Shown here piece after piece: positions 33,243 through 44,990 of a DNA stretch of 64,000 nt. Position numbers and translations under genes: made by a program. The notes under the pieces were generated by a model, which saw only the letters and a program-made list of their open reading frames with translations, had not been told where the DNA came from and did no database searches. Numbering within the stretch: position 1 is the first letter of the stretch; each line of letters begins with the position of its first letter. The stretch comes from Odobenus rosmarus divergens (taxonomy: Eukaryota; Chordata; Mammalia; Carnivora; Odobenidae), in contig NW_004450267.1 of the NCBI RefSeq assembly GCF_000321225.1, positions 6,928,601 through 6,992,600 of the forward strand, written 5' to 3'.

Positions 33243-36109
33243 GTAAGTTCTCACCCCCAATTATACCTGTTAGCATTGGTCATCATTCTTTGGCTTCTGG
33301 TAACTTTTATCACTTACTAGAGTCCTTTAGGGGTTTCTATTCTGTCTTCCAACTCCGCATCATGAGGGGATGCCTGCTCTGTGCCATGTCTTCGGGTTGC
33401 CAGGTGTACTTGTTAGAAAGCTTGTCAGGAGACAGCACTCAGTGCATTGCCGCATGAGGCTTCCTCAAGTTGACATTGTGCCCTTGGCGTTTTAAAACAT
33501 TATTTTCTTCATTTGACAGGCATGAAATTAGGTGGGAGAGTATGGTAGGAATCTAAGAAAACTGGCCTTCATTCCTAGTCTTCGACAGCTTGCTCTGTGC
33601 CTTGGATAATCTGACCCTCGCTTTTCTCTTCTGCAAAATATGAAGAAAGCCATCCACTTCTTCTGATTTGATCTGATGGGGTGGATAACTCCACAGCAAT
33701 GGAGGGCACTGAAGCTTTGTGTGGATTAAGTGGCTATAAGTAACGATGGGGAAGAACCATTGTATGTAAAGGTGTGTGTACTCATGCGCCAAACCAGGGA
33801 CTTATATGGGTGATGGAAACAGAAAACACACACGGGCACAGAGGCAGGCAGAGTGGTGATGGAGAGCTGTCCACACGTCTTCCAGAGCTTCCTGCTGCTA
33901 GATGGAGGCCACAGATCCTTTCCCTGTTGCGTTGACAGTTCCATTGCTCAGAATATAGAAAGGCAGTGAGAGAAAGTTCCTTTCCACACATGAAAGAATC
34001 TGACTGAAGCCAAAAAATTTATAGGGACCTTGAAAATAGATGACCATATCTTTGGGGCATTAGGCACTAATGATGGCCAAGGTGGGTATCAGCCGACTTA
34101 CACCCTGGACTCCAGGGAAACAGCTCAGAGAGACGTATGTAGAGCTGCATGGCCGGTTGTACCTCAGCATGGCCTTTTGGGGCTTTCCCACGTGCCATGC
34201 TCGATCCTCTCCCTCCTTCCTGTCATGGCTGCCCTTCACCCATTTGCAACACACAGGTATACATCCCCCCCGCCCCGTTCTAAATCTTACAGTGGTGCCT
34301 TGCCCTGACAAAGGGACAATTCAAAATATGGTATCAATGTTGAGAAAGTGAGGGACTCTAATGACTAAGTAATCTTTATCTAAGACCTGTTTCTTCCAAG
34401 TTGCTTTTGTTTAAAAAAAGGGAAAGATGGCCTAATCAAGTTGTCAGATGATACATCATTAAAAGTGAAAAATGATTATTTGTGGCATTTAACTCAGAAG
34501 GCGCTCCTAGGGTCAGGTGACATTGCTGTAACAAAAATCCTTCTATTCCCATCTTCCTAATTATATGAATCAGGTTTTTTGGAGGGTGTGCTTTAATCTA
34601 GACAAATACAAAATAGGAATAGAATCAATCCCTGTCTTATTTAGCAATAAGTAATATTTTAGGTATACATGAACTCTTTGGGTGGGGAAAGCTTCATCTC
34701 CTTAAAGAGGCACTTCTGATAAAATTTTGTATTTAATACTTGTCAGATTTTGCAATATGTTTATGTTATCTTGATCTGTTGTAATGATTAATCAGTCCAG
34801 ATGATTTTTTGAAAACCACAAAAGCCCAGTGGTCACAGGGTTGAAAGAGACAGTTATGAAAAAAATGGAAGGAGGCAGAGATCACCAGAGAAAGGGACAC
34901 ACAAGTGAATTCCATAGATCTGTGGGTGGAATGTCTGGTGCAGTGTGTCAGGAAAGCGAAAAGCATGAAAAGCACCCAAAAGAGGAGCCCTTTACCTGAA
35001 GAAATAGGTGCAGTGGGACAGAGGTGAGAGAGAGGCTCCAGCGTACACGAGATGCCTGGGTTTCAGGAAAGTTCTTGACAATGTCTAATGGCATCCTTGT
35101 GAGTAAGATAAATAGTGGGAGTTGATGATAGCACAGTTAGGCAGATTCGTAGCTAAGTAAACTTGCTTCTTAAAAGTGTTAATAATGTCAGCTGGAGGAA
35201 GACTTGAGTGAGGTTCCAAATGTCTCTCATCTGTCCACGTTCGCTACTGGCTGCAGTTGAACTCACAGAAGACCTGCTTATCAAATGTGAGAAGGTCACA
35301 GAACTGGAGAACACAGTTTATCTCAAAATACAGGAAAACCAAGATTTAAAATAACTTTCAAAATTCAGCTGGGTTGAAATCACGGGACTGATATCCTGCA
35401 TTTAGCTCAGAATATTAACAGGGTGGAGGAAATTTGGTTTGACAGTGGTTTTTAAGAAAAGGATCTGGCAGATTCTGATTCTCAAAGGCTTAATGTGAAT
35501 AAACAGTGTTGCTTAAAAAAAGAAAAGAAGCCAACTGAGGCCGCATTAACAGAAGTATTTTGAAACCCCAGAGAGAATGGTCCCACTCTTCTTTGTGTGG
35601 GTCACACTGCATCTGGAGTTCTGCGTTCAGTTCTCTCTCCTTTTTTTTTTTTTCCAAAGCACAAGTGACAAGCAAGTGTCACGATGAATTGTCTGGAAAC
35701 CAGGAAGGTCAAAGGAACTGGTGTTTGTTGATAATAATGGCATAAAGTTGGATTTCTTTTTAGATGCAAGAAACTCAGGCAATTGATGCGCTCTTAAGCA
35801 AAAGCGAGAAAGTTCTTTTAAGAATATTGGGGTTCCTCATAGACCCAAGAGGTAGGTGCAGTTAGCCTTGGGAAAGGTAGTGAGTTAGCTCTGTGTTCCT
35901 CACCACTTCCCTACGAGCAAGGTAGTGTTATTCATGTTGACAGGTGAGAAAAGTGGAGCCAGGGCTTTCTGGGTGTGTTGCTGGTACCCTAGACCACCTT
36001 TCCCTGGCCTCTCACTGCCTATGATTCTGTTCTCTCATGTCTGTTTCAGAGGATTCATTTCGGAGCAAAGTATGATAACAAAGAAGGGGGGCCCCCCACA
36101 CAGGGAACA

Positions 36110-36300
36110 TAGTTTATTGAGTGCCTTTATGCGCCTTACTTCATTCAGTGTGCACACCCCATGGCTCAGGTGGGGAACGGGGCGCTGCACTCATTGCTGC
36201 TGGGCATCCTGAGATTTGGGAGTGTCACAACCTGCCCAAGATCCCCAACTAAGTGGTGGACTTGCAACTCAGACCTCGGTCACTTGACTAGTCGTCCTTA
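36110..36300 (-). repeat. MIR fragment, antisense
   Basis: 'agtttattgagtgcctttat', 'cacaacctgcccaagatccc' and 'taagtggtggacttgcaact' follow reverse-MIR order. Confidence 0.7.
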
Positions 36301-36690
36301 CCGTGGAGGGAATAACCCATGTACCATTTCATGGGGATTTATGATGGGCTGTACTGCATGCAGTAGGGACTTCTCTGCTTCCTGCAGCACCTGTAAGGTA
36401 GTTGTTACTTCCCCACTTGATGTGAGAAAGACTGGGGCTCCCAGGGGGACCTGAGAAACTTGCTGGAAGTCCTCTGCTGCTGAGCCACAAGAACCTGGAG
36501 TCAAATCTGAAACTACTGACGCCAGAGTCTGTGTTCTACCTCATGCACTCGGGAAGTAAAGCTTTCTAGGAAGCCCAGGAGGCATCATTATGACTTATGT
36601 ACAGACATCCCTGTGTACAGATTTTTGTTTTTGCTAGGATAGCTCAGGAAAGTAGGGACATTGTCCAGAAGACAAAAAAAGATTTTATTA

Positions 36691-36885
36691 TTTAAAAAAA
36701 AAATTTTTTTTTAAGATTTTATTTATTTATTTGAGAGGGAGTGAGAGAGATCACAGAAGGAGAGGGAGAAGCAGTCTCGCCGCGGAGCAGGGAGCCTGAC
36801 ATGGGGCTCGATCCCAGGACCCTGAGATCATGACCCGAGCCGAAGGCAGATGCTTAACTGACTGAGCCACCCAGGTGCACCCCCC
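36691..36885 (-). mobile_element. CAN-SINE, antisense
   Basis: A/T-rich start, aagattttatttatttattt, antisense body and end gagccacccaggtgcacccc. Flanked by aaaagatttta on both sides. Confidence 0.93.
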
Positions 36886-37189
36886 CAAAAGATTTTAAAT
36901 GGCATTTTTTTCACAAAAACAAAAAAATCTCTGATGTATTGGGATGATTTATTAGAGAAGCTGAAATAGAGACAGAAGAAAGGTGCTTCGTCCACGCTGA
37001 TCGCCCTGGACAGCTTTTCTGTACGGGTGGGCCAGCAGCCTCCCTTCAGCTCAGAGGGAAGACTCCCATGGCGGCTTCCACTGTTGTCTTGCTCTGCAGG
37101 AGGCCACAGTCCCACGGCCCCTGGCTCTACTGCACGGGGGGGTGGAGTCCTCGTTTTCTTGGATGGAAATAGACTGGCACGGGGCAGCA

Positions 37190-37450
37190 ACCACTCACCC
37201 GTCATAGTGGATAAGCTGCTACCCACCAGGGCCACACCAGCCCATGAGAGGCAAGCTCTTGGAGGGCCCTGGAAGCACAGGGGCAGAATCAGCTGCATAA
37301 TTTGCAGGGCCCAGTGGAAAATCAAAATAGCCCCAGGGTCCTTGTTCAAAAATACAGAATTTGAAGATGACAACAGCAGAGGATTAAACTGAGCATGGGG
37401 CCCTTCTGAGTCTGGGGCCCTGGGACTACAAAGGCCCAGGCCCATGGAGC
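37190..37450. repeat. Ancient interspersed repeat, class unclear
   Basis: 'gctgcataatttgcagggcc', 'cttgttcaaaaatacagaat' and 'ggcccatggagccagccctg' resemble a widespread ancient repeat, perhaps a DNA transposon. The name is not certain. Confidence 0.4.
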
Positions 37451-39799
37451 CAGCCCTGGCAGGGGAATGAGGAGGGCTCTCCCTCAGCCCCCCTTTTACT
37501 GAAGGAGAGACGCACTTCTGCTTTCCCAGCTGGGGCCAGTCTGATTCTCTTAACCCTGGGCCAGGAAGGCAAACTTCTGTCCCTCCTCCCAGACTGAGCT
37601 TTCTCTAGAGGGCTCACAGTTGGGCTTCAGCAGCCAGGCCTGCTCCTGAGTATGTGGGCTCTTCCCCCCTAACATTGGTCTCAAGGACAAATCTGGCAGA
37701 GGAAATACACATGCGATGAGTCAGCCCCATAGAGGGTGAGGGGTGCAGCTATAAAAGTTAGGCATGGTGTCCCAGCAGCCCCAAGGACAAAGGACCCACA
37801 TCACAGAGAGGTGCTGTTTGAGCTGAGGAACATAAGGTATCTGGCCGTTATTTGGCAGGTGGGTGTTATTCTTCAGTGCCATGACTTGGGAGGTCCGTGG
37901 ACAAGTCAGGGAATGGCAGGAGGTAGGCAGAAGGGCTCAGGGACTTACCTAGAGAAGAGGGATTAGGAAAAGCAGTCAGGGTATAACTGTCATCGGGTAT
38001 CTCTGGGTCTGGCCTGTAGATGCGGACATGGCCCATGGCGGGGATGGGGGTGGATGGGTGTAGCCTTGGGACAACTGGGTTCAAGTGGCAGCCAGGTGAG
38101 TCTCACCACCTTGTAACTAAAGCTTCCTGCAGGAGCAGTGGGGGGAGAGGGGGCAGGCAGAGGCTTTATGGTCACTTCCAACCAGAGGCCATAGTTTTGT
38201 GACTCTTCTGTGTTCTCTGGGTTAAGAGATCTCTCCAGGCAGGAAGCAGGAGAGGTGGCAGGGGGGTGAAGGACAAAAGAAATACTCCTTGAATAAAACC
38301 TAAGTGTCAAATCCAATGAGGTTCTCTTCTCCAGTGATTTCAATTTTTCCCTAATTTTCCTCCTCTGGTCCCAACACCAGCCAGTGCTGACTGAGTGGGC
38401 CCGGCCACTGGGAGTTGGTTTTCTCATGAACTGACTTTGACAAATTAGTATGCAAGTGGCCAGCCGTGCAGCAAGCACTAACACCCAGTACAAAGGACCT
38501 AGTGAGTCCCATCACGGGCTTCCCACAGCGTCCCCCTCTCCTGTTCCCTGCTTTGGGGCCCTGTAGCCCGTGCCCATGCCCAGCACTTTGTTTCAATGAG
38601 CTCCTGGTGGACTTGGCATCTGTACAGACCCGGGTTTGGTGGGTTTGGGGTGGGGGCTGGGCAGCCCTTTTGAAAGCATGGATCAGGCCAACAGCCCTGC
38701 AGGGAAACCAGGAGCATCCCAATGAGACTCAAATAACAAGACTGGATGGGAGGGAGGGCTGCTATGTCCATGACCTTCTTCTGGAATCTTGGAGTGGGAG
38801 ATGGAAAGTCTCCAGGAACTGGGGAGCCTTGAGTATCAGTTGAAGTCCACAGTAATCAGGAAGAAGTCTCATTCCAGGGGCCTGACAGACTCTGGATTCT
38901 TTCCTGATCCCCCAGGGAAATGGACTCTGAAAGGAGGGTAGCAGAACAGATTTACTTATTGTTCCTGAAGTGCTTTTTATAGCATTCCTGTGCCCAGCAG
39001 GACCTGCGAGACCAGTGGCTGAGTTAGAGCTGCTCTCTGCTTATCAGATGGCTGGCCACACGCCAGGCTGCATGGGCCTGACAGCTAGGACCTGGGTTAG
39101 ACCAAAGCTTTGGCTGAAGAAAGCCACCAGGACTGCCTAAAGGCCAGTCTTCCTCATTCCCCCGGCCAGCCAGCCAGTGTACGAGCCTTTCTAAATCCTG
39201 GGTCACTGGCTACTCCCCTGGCTTCTCCACTTACTCCCCAGCAAACACAGACACATTGGGAAGACTGGGGAGATTGAATTCTCTTGTTACTTTGTCCCTT
39301 GATGCAGGCAAGTTTCCCTGGGGGCAGGTTATGCTCCCAGATGGACACTCCTCACAGTCTTTCAGTAATTAAATCCCTTTGGCTCTTGGTCTAGCTTATT
39401 TCTTTGCCACTTATTCCATATCTGAGCCCCAGATGCCTTTGGGAGGCAAGAACTTTTCATTTAACAAATCCTATGCCATTGTAACCCCGGGAAGTGGTAG
39501 CCTTGAGCAAGTCATGGCTTCTCTCCAGAGGAAGGGATGTTCACCTCTGCATTCTTGACAACCCCATGGATAGCTTCGATCAGGCACCCCACCCCCTTCC
39601 TGTCTGTAGGCTTGAGTCATCTCCAGCCCAAGGCAGGTAGATTTGGAGATGCCTCTGGTCACCACCTTGGGGAATTGCCATCTTGTGGTCCCTGCAGTTA
39701 GCCGGGCTACCTCTCCCACTGAACCCAGATATGGACACTAAACATCTGTCACATTCCCACTTCCAGGAGATGACATGCCAAGGAGAGCCCAGTCCCACC

Positions 39800-39965
39800 C
39801 CCACCAGCTATGTGACCAGCACTAAGCTCCCCTACCCACCAACCCCGTTTTCTCTCCAGTAAATGAGAATGCCTCTTTTTAGGGCATATAAATGAGACAC
39901 TCATGGAAATGCCCAGCACAGTGCCTGGCACATGTAGGCATTTGACCCCCGGTAACCATTCATGT
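39800..39965 (+). repeat. MIR fragment, sense
   Basis: 'tctccagtaaatgagaatgc' and 'cagcacagtgcctggcacat' match the 3' half of MIR. Confidence 0.6.
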
Positions 39966-40575
39966 TTGTTGTCGTCAGGCAGAGTTCAGTTCCTGGGTGG
40001 GTCTTCATCTTGTTTCCTTACCTCGAGAGCCCACCTATACCTCAGGTCCTTGAAACTTGGCCTGGTTCTCCTTTTGTTTCCTCCTAACCATCTGTGTAGA
40101 CCTGGAGGGTGGGGGTGGGCTAGTCCCAACTGTCTGCAGCTGGTTTGGCTCTCCCAGCGTCCTCTGACTCTGGCTTTTGGTCGTCATCGTCAGCTCACCT
40201 GTCCAACAGCATCTCCCGTGACCCCCCTTGGCTAACACTGATTCTTGGATGTCTGTTGTTGGGTCCCCTGGAGCCATGCCGGCTGCAAAGTGGGTATTTC
40301 TCTCCAGGGCCTGTCCTCCTGCTCAGTCTCACCCGCCCCCACCCTGGGGTGTCCCTAGATGTCACAGAATCTGAGGGGAGGCCTTTTAGAATTAGTAAAG
40401 ACCCCAAAGTGATAGGGATCTGTAGAACATTTAGAAAAAAACATGTTTTCAGTGTTCTCCAAAAATATACCTAATTGTTACCTAAGAGTGGCCAGTAAAG
40501 CCAGTTATAGATGACTTTTTAAAAATCAGGTTTAATCCAACCCAAACAATGAAATTAAGAATAACAATAGCTAAA

Positions 40576-40631
40576 AGTGGTTTCTAACCCATTCTGAGCC
40601 TCAGAACGACCTGAGGAGCCTTTTGAAAAAT
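40576..40631. mobile_element. Possible MER5-like terminal fragment
   Basis: 'agtggtttctaacccattct' and 'cctgaggagccttttgaaaa' resemble one end of a MER5-type element. It stops where the CpG-rich block begins. Confidence 0.45.
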
Positions 40632-41324
40632 GAAGCCATTCGGCCAGCCGCAGCGAGTCAGTTGGAGGAATGGGCCCAGGCCCGGGTCCGCGTCGGGAGC
40701 GCCCCCCCCCACCCCGTTCAGAGGAGACGCGTCTCAGGGTGGCCTTTGGTCAGGGCGGGCGGCTACCTGGCTGTGGACCTCCACGCGCCGGGCCCCGGGC
40801 GCAGCCTGGCTGACGAGCCGCGCTCGGCTCCTGTCCCGTGGGAGGCCGGGAGGTGGCGGAGCGGCGCTCTGCTTCCGGGGAGAACGCAGCCGAGCCGCGC
40901 CGGGCTCCGCGCACCTCGCAGCCCTGCGGGCGGCTGACGGGCAGCTCCCCCGCACTGCCATCTGCCAGCGGGCCCACCTTGCTGCCTGTTTCCAGGGCGG
41001 CCCGTGAGAAGCTCAGGAGTTAGCGACACTTCTTCACGGGCTTTGTTGAAAAAGTCTGTCCGTGTGCGGGGCGCGTTTGGTCTGTGATAACGCTCGATTA
41101 CGACCACGGGGCCGTGATTGAGGACGATGGATGCGGCAGTGAGGACCAGTCCGGGGAGACACGGGGGCAGAGCGAGGCTTCAGGCGTGTCTGTGGGGAGA
41201 CAGACACTCTGGAAGGGACCCGGGGCCCTCTCGTCCCCTGTCCAGCAGGAGAGGAACCCCTTCTGCAGAGGGGCAGGCAGTTGCCAGGGTGTGTGGACCC
41301 CCGTGCCCCGTGACGTCGGGGGCA

Positions 41325-41382
41325 CATCTAGCGCAGCGCCCGGCACAGAGGAGGTGCCCAGTAAGTATTCGCAGAATGAGTG
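41325..41382 (+). repeat. Possible L2/MIR 3' end fragment
   Basis: 'cgcccggcacagaggaggtg' followed by 'cccagtaagtattcgcagaa' resembles the end of an ancient SINE or LINE (tggcacatagtaggtgctca-like). Confidence 0.5.
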
Positions 41383-41715
41383 ACTTTGAAAATGGAGAGG
41401 GGAGCGGGTCGGATAAAAGTGAACCGCAGGGGAGCTAGAACCGCGTGCCCTTGAGCGTGTCCGGCTACTTTTGGGCGGCTGGGCGGCAAGGAGGAAAAGG
41501 TCACGTGTCTGGGGAATGTCGGCGCGCCTGAGTGCTGTGGGCCTCCGCTGAGAGCGCGCTCGCGCGTCCGGGGCCCCTTGCTCCTCGGGCCTTCAGCCGC
41601 AGCTCTCGGTCCAGGGCCTGGGGGGTGGGGCGTGCGGTGAGGGGCCGGGCCCCGGGGTGGTCTAGGAGGCCCTGGACGGCCACGCCGCAACCGCCCCTTT
41701 CTTCTTCCCGCCCAG

Positions 41716-42145
41716 GCGTCCTTCGAAGTGTCAGCGGAGGCCCGGAGCTGCCCGGGCAGGCCCGCGGAGCACACGTTCACGCTGCGGCCCGTGGGCTTCC
41801 GGGACAGCCTGGAGGTGGGGGTCACCTACAGCTGCCAGTGCGGCTGCAGCGCCGGGCTGGAGCCCGACAGCACCAGGTGCAGCGGGAACGGGACTTACGT
41901 GTGCGGCCTGTGCGAGTGCAACCCCGGCCACCTGGGCACCAGGTGTGAGTGCCAGGAAGGGGAGAGCCAGAGCGGGTACCAGAACCTGTGCCGGGAAGCC
42001 GAGGGCAAGCCTCTGTGCAGCGGGCGCGGGGAGTGCAGCTGCAACCAGTGCTCCTGCTTCGAGAGCGAGTTCGGGAAGATCTACGGCGCTTTCTGCCAGT
42101 GTGACAACTTCTCCTGTGCCAGGAACAAAGGGGTCCTCTGCTCAG
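41716..42145 (+). CDS. ITGB5: ITGB5 coding exon (probably exon 10): hybrid/PSI end, I-EGF1, I-EGF2, start of I-EGF3
   Basis: 430 bases, phase 0-1, starting [13 protein letters not shown] and ending GVLCS plus the first base of a Gly codon. The acceptor is cttcccgcccag and the donor is gtaggc. Residues 1-38 finish the hybrid domain. Then follow I-EGF1 (about 40-79, [17 protein letters not shown]), I-EGF2 (about 92-130, [17 protein letters not shown]) and the start of I-EGF3 ([14 protein letters not shown]). The cysteine spacing is that of integrin EGF modules, which form the stiff leg that bends and extends during activation (family knowledge). Third codon positions are 57 of 60 G/C in the first 60 codons, and the exon sits inside a CpG-rich block. 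From memory of human ITGB5 the sequons at Asn460 and Asn505 are absent here, the one at 477 is shifted two residues, and the one at 552 (NFS) is kept. Confidence 0.97.
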
Positions 42146-43569
42146 GTAGGCGCCCCGCAAGCATGTTAGCGCTGAGCCCGGCCCGGGCACCACTAGGGCA
42201 TCCACCACCCAAAGGGTGCCTTGTACTGACTAACCGCTGTCCTCCGGGGAGAAGGCGAGGCAAGCCTTGCGGGCCACCGGGCCTGGGGGTGGGGACCAGC
42301 GTATGGAATACAAGGGCAGAAGGACCTGCCGTGGGCCTGTGGACTCCCAGAGTCACAGGGGTGTGTGGGGGTCATCCAGGACTTACTCGCACAGCATTCC
42401 ATTCTTCTTGATTGCCTCCTGTGGTCATCTTTGGGGGCCGTCATTCTGCCTCCCACAGACATGGTTTGGAAGTTTCTTTTGATTGAACAGAAAATTGTTT
42501 CTCAGTAATTGCCACTCACTGATTCATATTCTAGACACCCTCTTCCATGTGACAGCCTGTCAAACATCTGAAAATTTCTTTATGTTTCTCTGTTCTCTTT
42601 TCTTTCTACACTAGCCACCACGTCTCCTCCTCCTCTGAGGACTCCATCAGTTTGTTAAGTGTGCTTCTCAGCACTAAGCTTGTTATTTGTCATTCTGGAG
42701 AGCGAGGGCCCAGCCCAGAGTTCAGCTGAACATTTCTGTGATCTGGACGTTCTGCTTCCATTAACACATCCTAACAAGATACCCGCTTTCCCTTTTCTTT
42801 TCTGTTAAATGATCACATGATACTCTTGAGTTGTTCTTGAACTTCATTACCAAAAGCTGAAGTGTCTTAATTTTTCAAGTTAACTCTAGTCAAGCCAAGC
42901 TTTTGTTGTGTCCTGTTTGAACACTTAAGTTTTCTAATCTATGCGTAAGACTTTCCATGGATTCCAGTTAAATTACAGTTTGGCACTTCCCATTCTGGGA
43001 GTTGCATTCCAATAAGACACTGTAAAATCATATCTCAGAGGGGGCTTTCCGTCCGACACCATGCTGCCTTCAAATACAGTAAGTGGAACCATTTTAGGCA
43101 GGATTATAGTTTCTTCTGCTGTGTATTCTGCTGTTGCTGGAATTCTTCCCTTGAGAGTGGTCTTCCAGTTGGGAAGTATTGATTTGAAAGGAACTTTGAG
43201 TATCATAGGGAAGATAAAGCAGAAACATGGGAGGCAAATCAGAGCATATAAATGACCTGTCACTGTGGGAGGAATGACCGTCCCTCTTTGGAAGGAGCAA
43301 GTGCTGAGGGTGGCCCCAATGTGGGTGAGGCTTCCTGAGGGAGACCGCACAGTGAGACAAGTATGAGTGCACCCACGGGAGCAGTGGGACCAGCATGTTC
43401 ATAACTGGAACTGCTCCAGAAAGTACAGGGCATGTGAATGTCATAGAGGAATGTCACGGAGTGAAGAATTAGGATTTGATATGCTGACCGTGCAACAGGG
43501 GATCTGCTCGTCCTCTGGCAAAGAGATGCTAGACTGGGATTCACTGGATGGTTCTATCCGAGTTAGCAG

Positions 43570-43700
43570 AAAAAGTACTTAGGATCAGGCAGTCCTGGGT
43601 CTAAATCCAGTAACATCACCTGATGCTTATGTCACTTTGGGCTTAGAGCTCTTGTGAAAAATAGAGCATGTGTATATAGCACCTAGGGCACAGCCTGGCA
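43570..43700 (+). repeat. MIR fragment, sense
   Basis: 'cagtcctgggtctaaatcca' and 'gcacctagggcacagcctgg' follow MIR order. Confidence 0.65.
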
Positions 43701-44970
43701 TAGAAGGAGGACTCGCCGAGCACTGGGTCCTTTCTGAGTCAATGCCACCACCTCTGGTCAGTGCAGGAGGGGCTGCCACCATAAACCACCAGGCTGTGCC
43801 TCAGGAGTTCCAGCAGGGGGGTAGGGGGTGGGGGGTGGACTTTCCAATCCCTTCACCAGCACCGTAAAAGCTCCAAGGAGCCTGGCAGTGTCTGTAACTG
43901 GCTTTTAGCAGTGTTTTTTTTCTTCTTCCAAACATATTAGCAAATAGTGTCATGAAACTGTCTCTCCCTTCCCCTCAGGAGCCAGAAACAATCCTCTGAT
44001 ACATCTTCATCCAGAAGGCTGCTTGTGCCATATTGTGTCCATATTGCCTGGGGGCAGGGGCTTCTAAGTCAGCTGACGTGTGCAGATTCCATCCCCATAA
44101 TTCATCAGCCTACTGCCCGGGTTCTCTCTCGTACGTTTGGTTTTCCTGTCTCAAAATGGCTCGCCACCCTTCGTTTCTGCATTATTCTGAAAATCGAAGA
44201 AGACATAGACAAAGGACCTGGCGTCGTGCTTGGTAGGAGACAGGGCCCAGCGCGTGGTAGATGCTTCTTCTCCCTCCCTCAGATGTTAGGTTTCTCTGAA
44301 TACAGCACAGAGCCTGGGGGTGCAGGGCAGGTGGTAGATGAGGTGTGAGTGACCTCAGTAGAGAAAACTTGTCGTTTTGGAGGCAGGAATATTTTGTAAT
44401 TGAGAGAATACATAGCTTTTTTGTTCAGCCACCAGAACTCACAGTTTTGAGTTAATCTTGCATTTCAGAATTCTGCCCGGGTGCCGTTTCTCTCCCTTCA
44501 TTCCATACAATCCTGCAATATTGAGAGACTCTCACATGTCCCTGGGTAGAGAGAAGGGAGATTCTAGAAGCCCTGGAGGCTCCCACATACACAGTACTTC
44601 AGGTCACTAACATCTCAGGATGGCTGGGGTGGGATGTCTTTTTTTCCCCCATTTGAAAAGCCATACACATTCATTAAAGAAAATTTGAAAAATTACTCTA
44701 TTGATAGATATGTGGTCAGTCCTTGCTGTCTGCCTCCTTCTTGGTGACCAGGATTAATTTGGACCATCTGGTCCATCTGGAGGAACTCCTTCCTCCCACA
44801 CTGGTTCACATGTCTCCCTTCCAAAACTGTGCTCGGTCAGATAGCTGGAGAATTATTCTTAGTTTTAGAAGAGTAGAACAAAATGAAATAAATTGTTTAA
44901 TTGTTTATAATTCCATCAGTCATACATTAAGAGGTTAGTATCTTTCCTTTCAAACTTTTTTTCTAAGTGT

Positions 44971-44990
44971 GTGTGTGTGTGTCTGTGTAC
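44971..44990. repeat. (GT)n microsatellite
   Basis: Short GT run gtgtgtgtgtgtgtgtctgt. Confidence 0.85.

Larger units (their letters stand above)
33243..41715 (+). other. ITGB5: ITGB5 intron, 8473 bases
   Basis: Donor gtaagt, acceptor cttcccgcccag. Contents: MIR at 36110-36300, an antisense CAN-SINE at 36691-36885, an unclassified ancient repeat at about 37190-37450, MIR at 39800-39965, a MER5-like fragment at 40576-40631, and then a CpG-rich block from about 40640 to the exon. The stretch 34350-35760 resembles very old, diverged interspersed DNA in places but cannot be assigned. Stretches 33250-34350, 37450-39790 and 39970-40570 show nothing recognisable. Confidence 0.85.
40640..42160 (+). 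promoter_or_regulatory. Intragenic CpG-rich block (CpG island candidate)
   Basis: CpG density is high from about 40640 through the 430-base exon. I counted about 57 CpG in 40621-41160, near the number expected from base composition, while flanking introns are CpG-poor. No TATA box or initiator can be asserted. It may be an alternative promoter, an orphan CpG island or a GC-biased gene conversion hotspot. Confidence 0.6.

Noticed and set aside
40623..41107. Several 75-125-codon frames on both strands upstream of the large exon
   Set aside because: Stop codons are scarce in GC-rich DNA, so overlapping long frames are expected. No homology seen.
41532..41948. Frame of 138 codons over the CpG-rich block and exon
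   Set aside because: Arg/Pro/Gly-rich translation typical of CpG-rich DNA in a wrong frame; no support as an exon.
41728..42411. 227-codon frame starting at an internal ATG-like codon of the large ITGB5 exon
   Set aside because: The true exon runs 41716-42145 with splice sites on both sides. The part after 42145 is intron.
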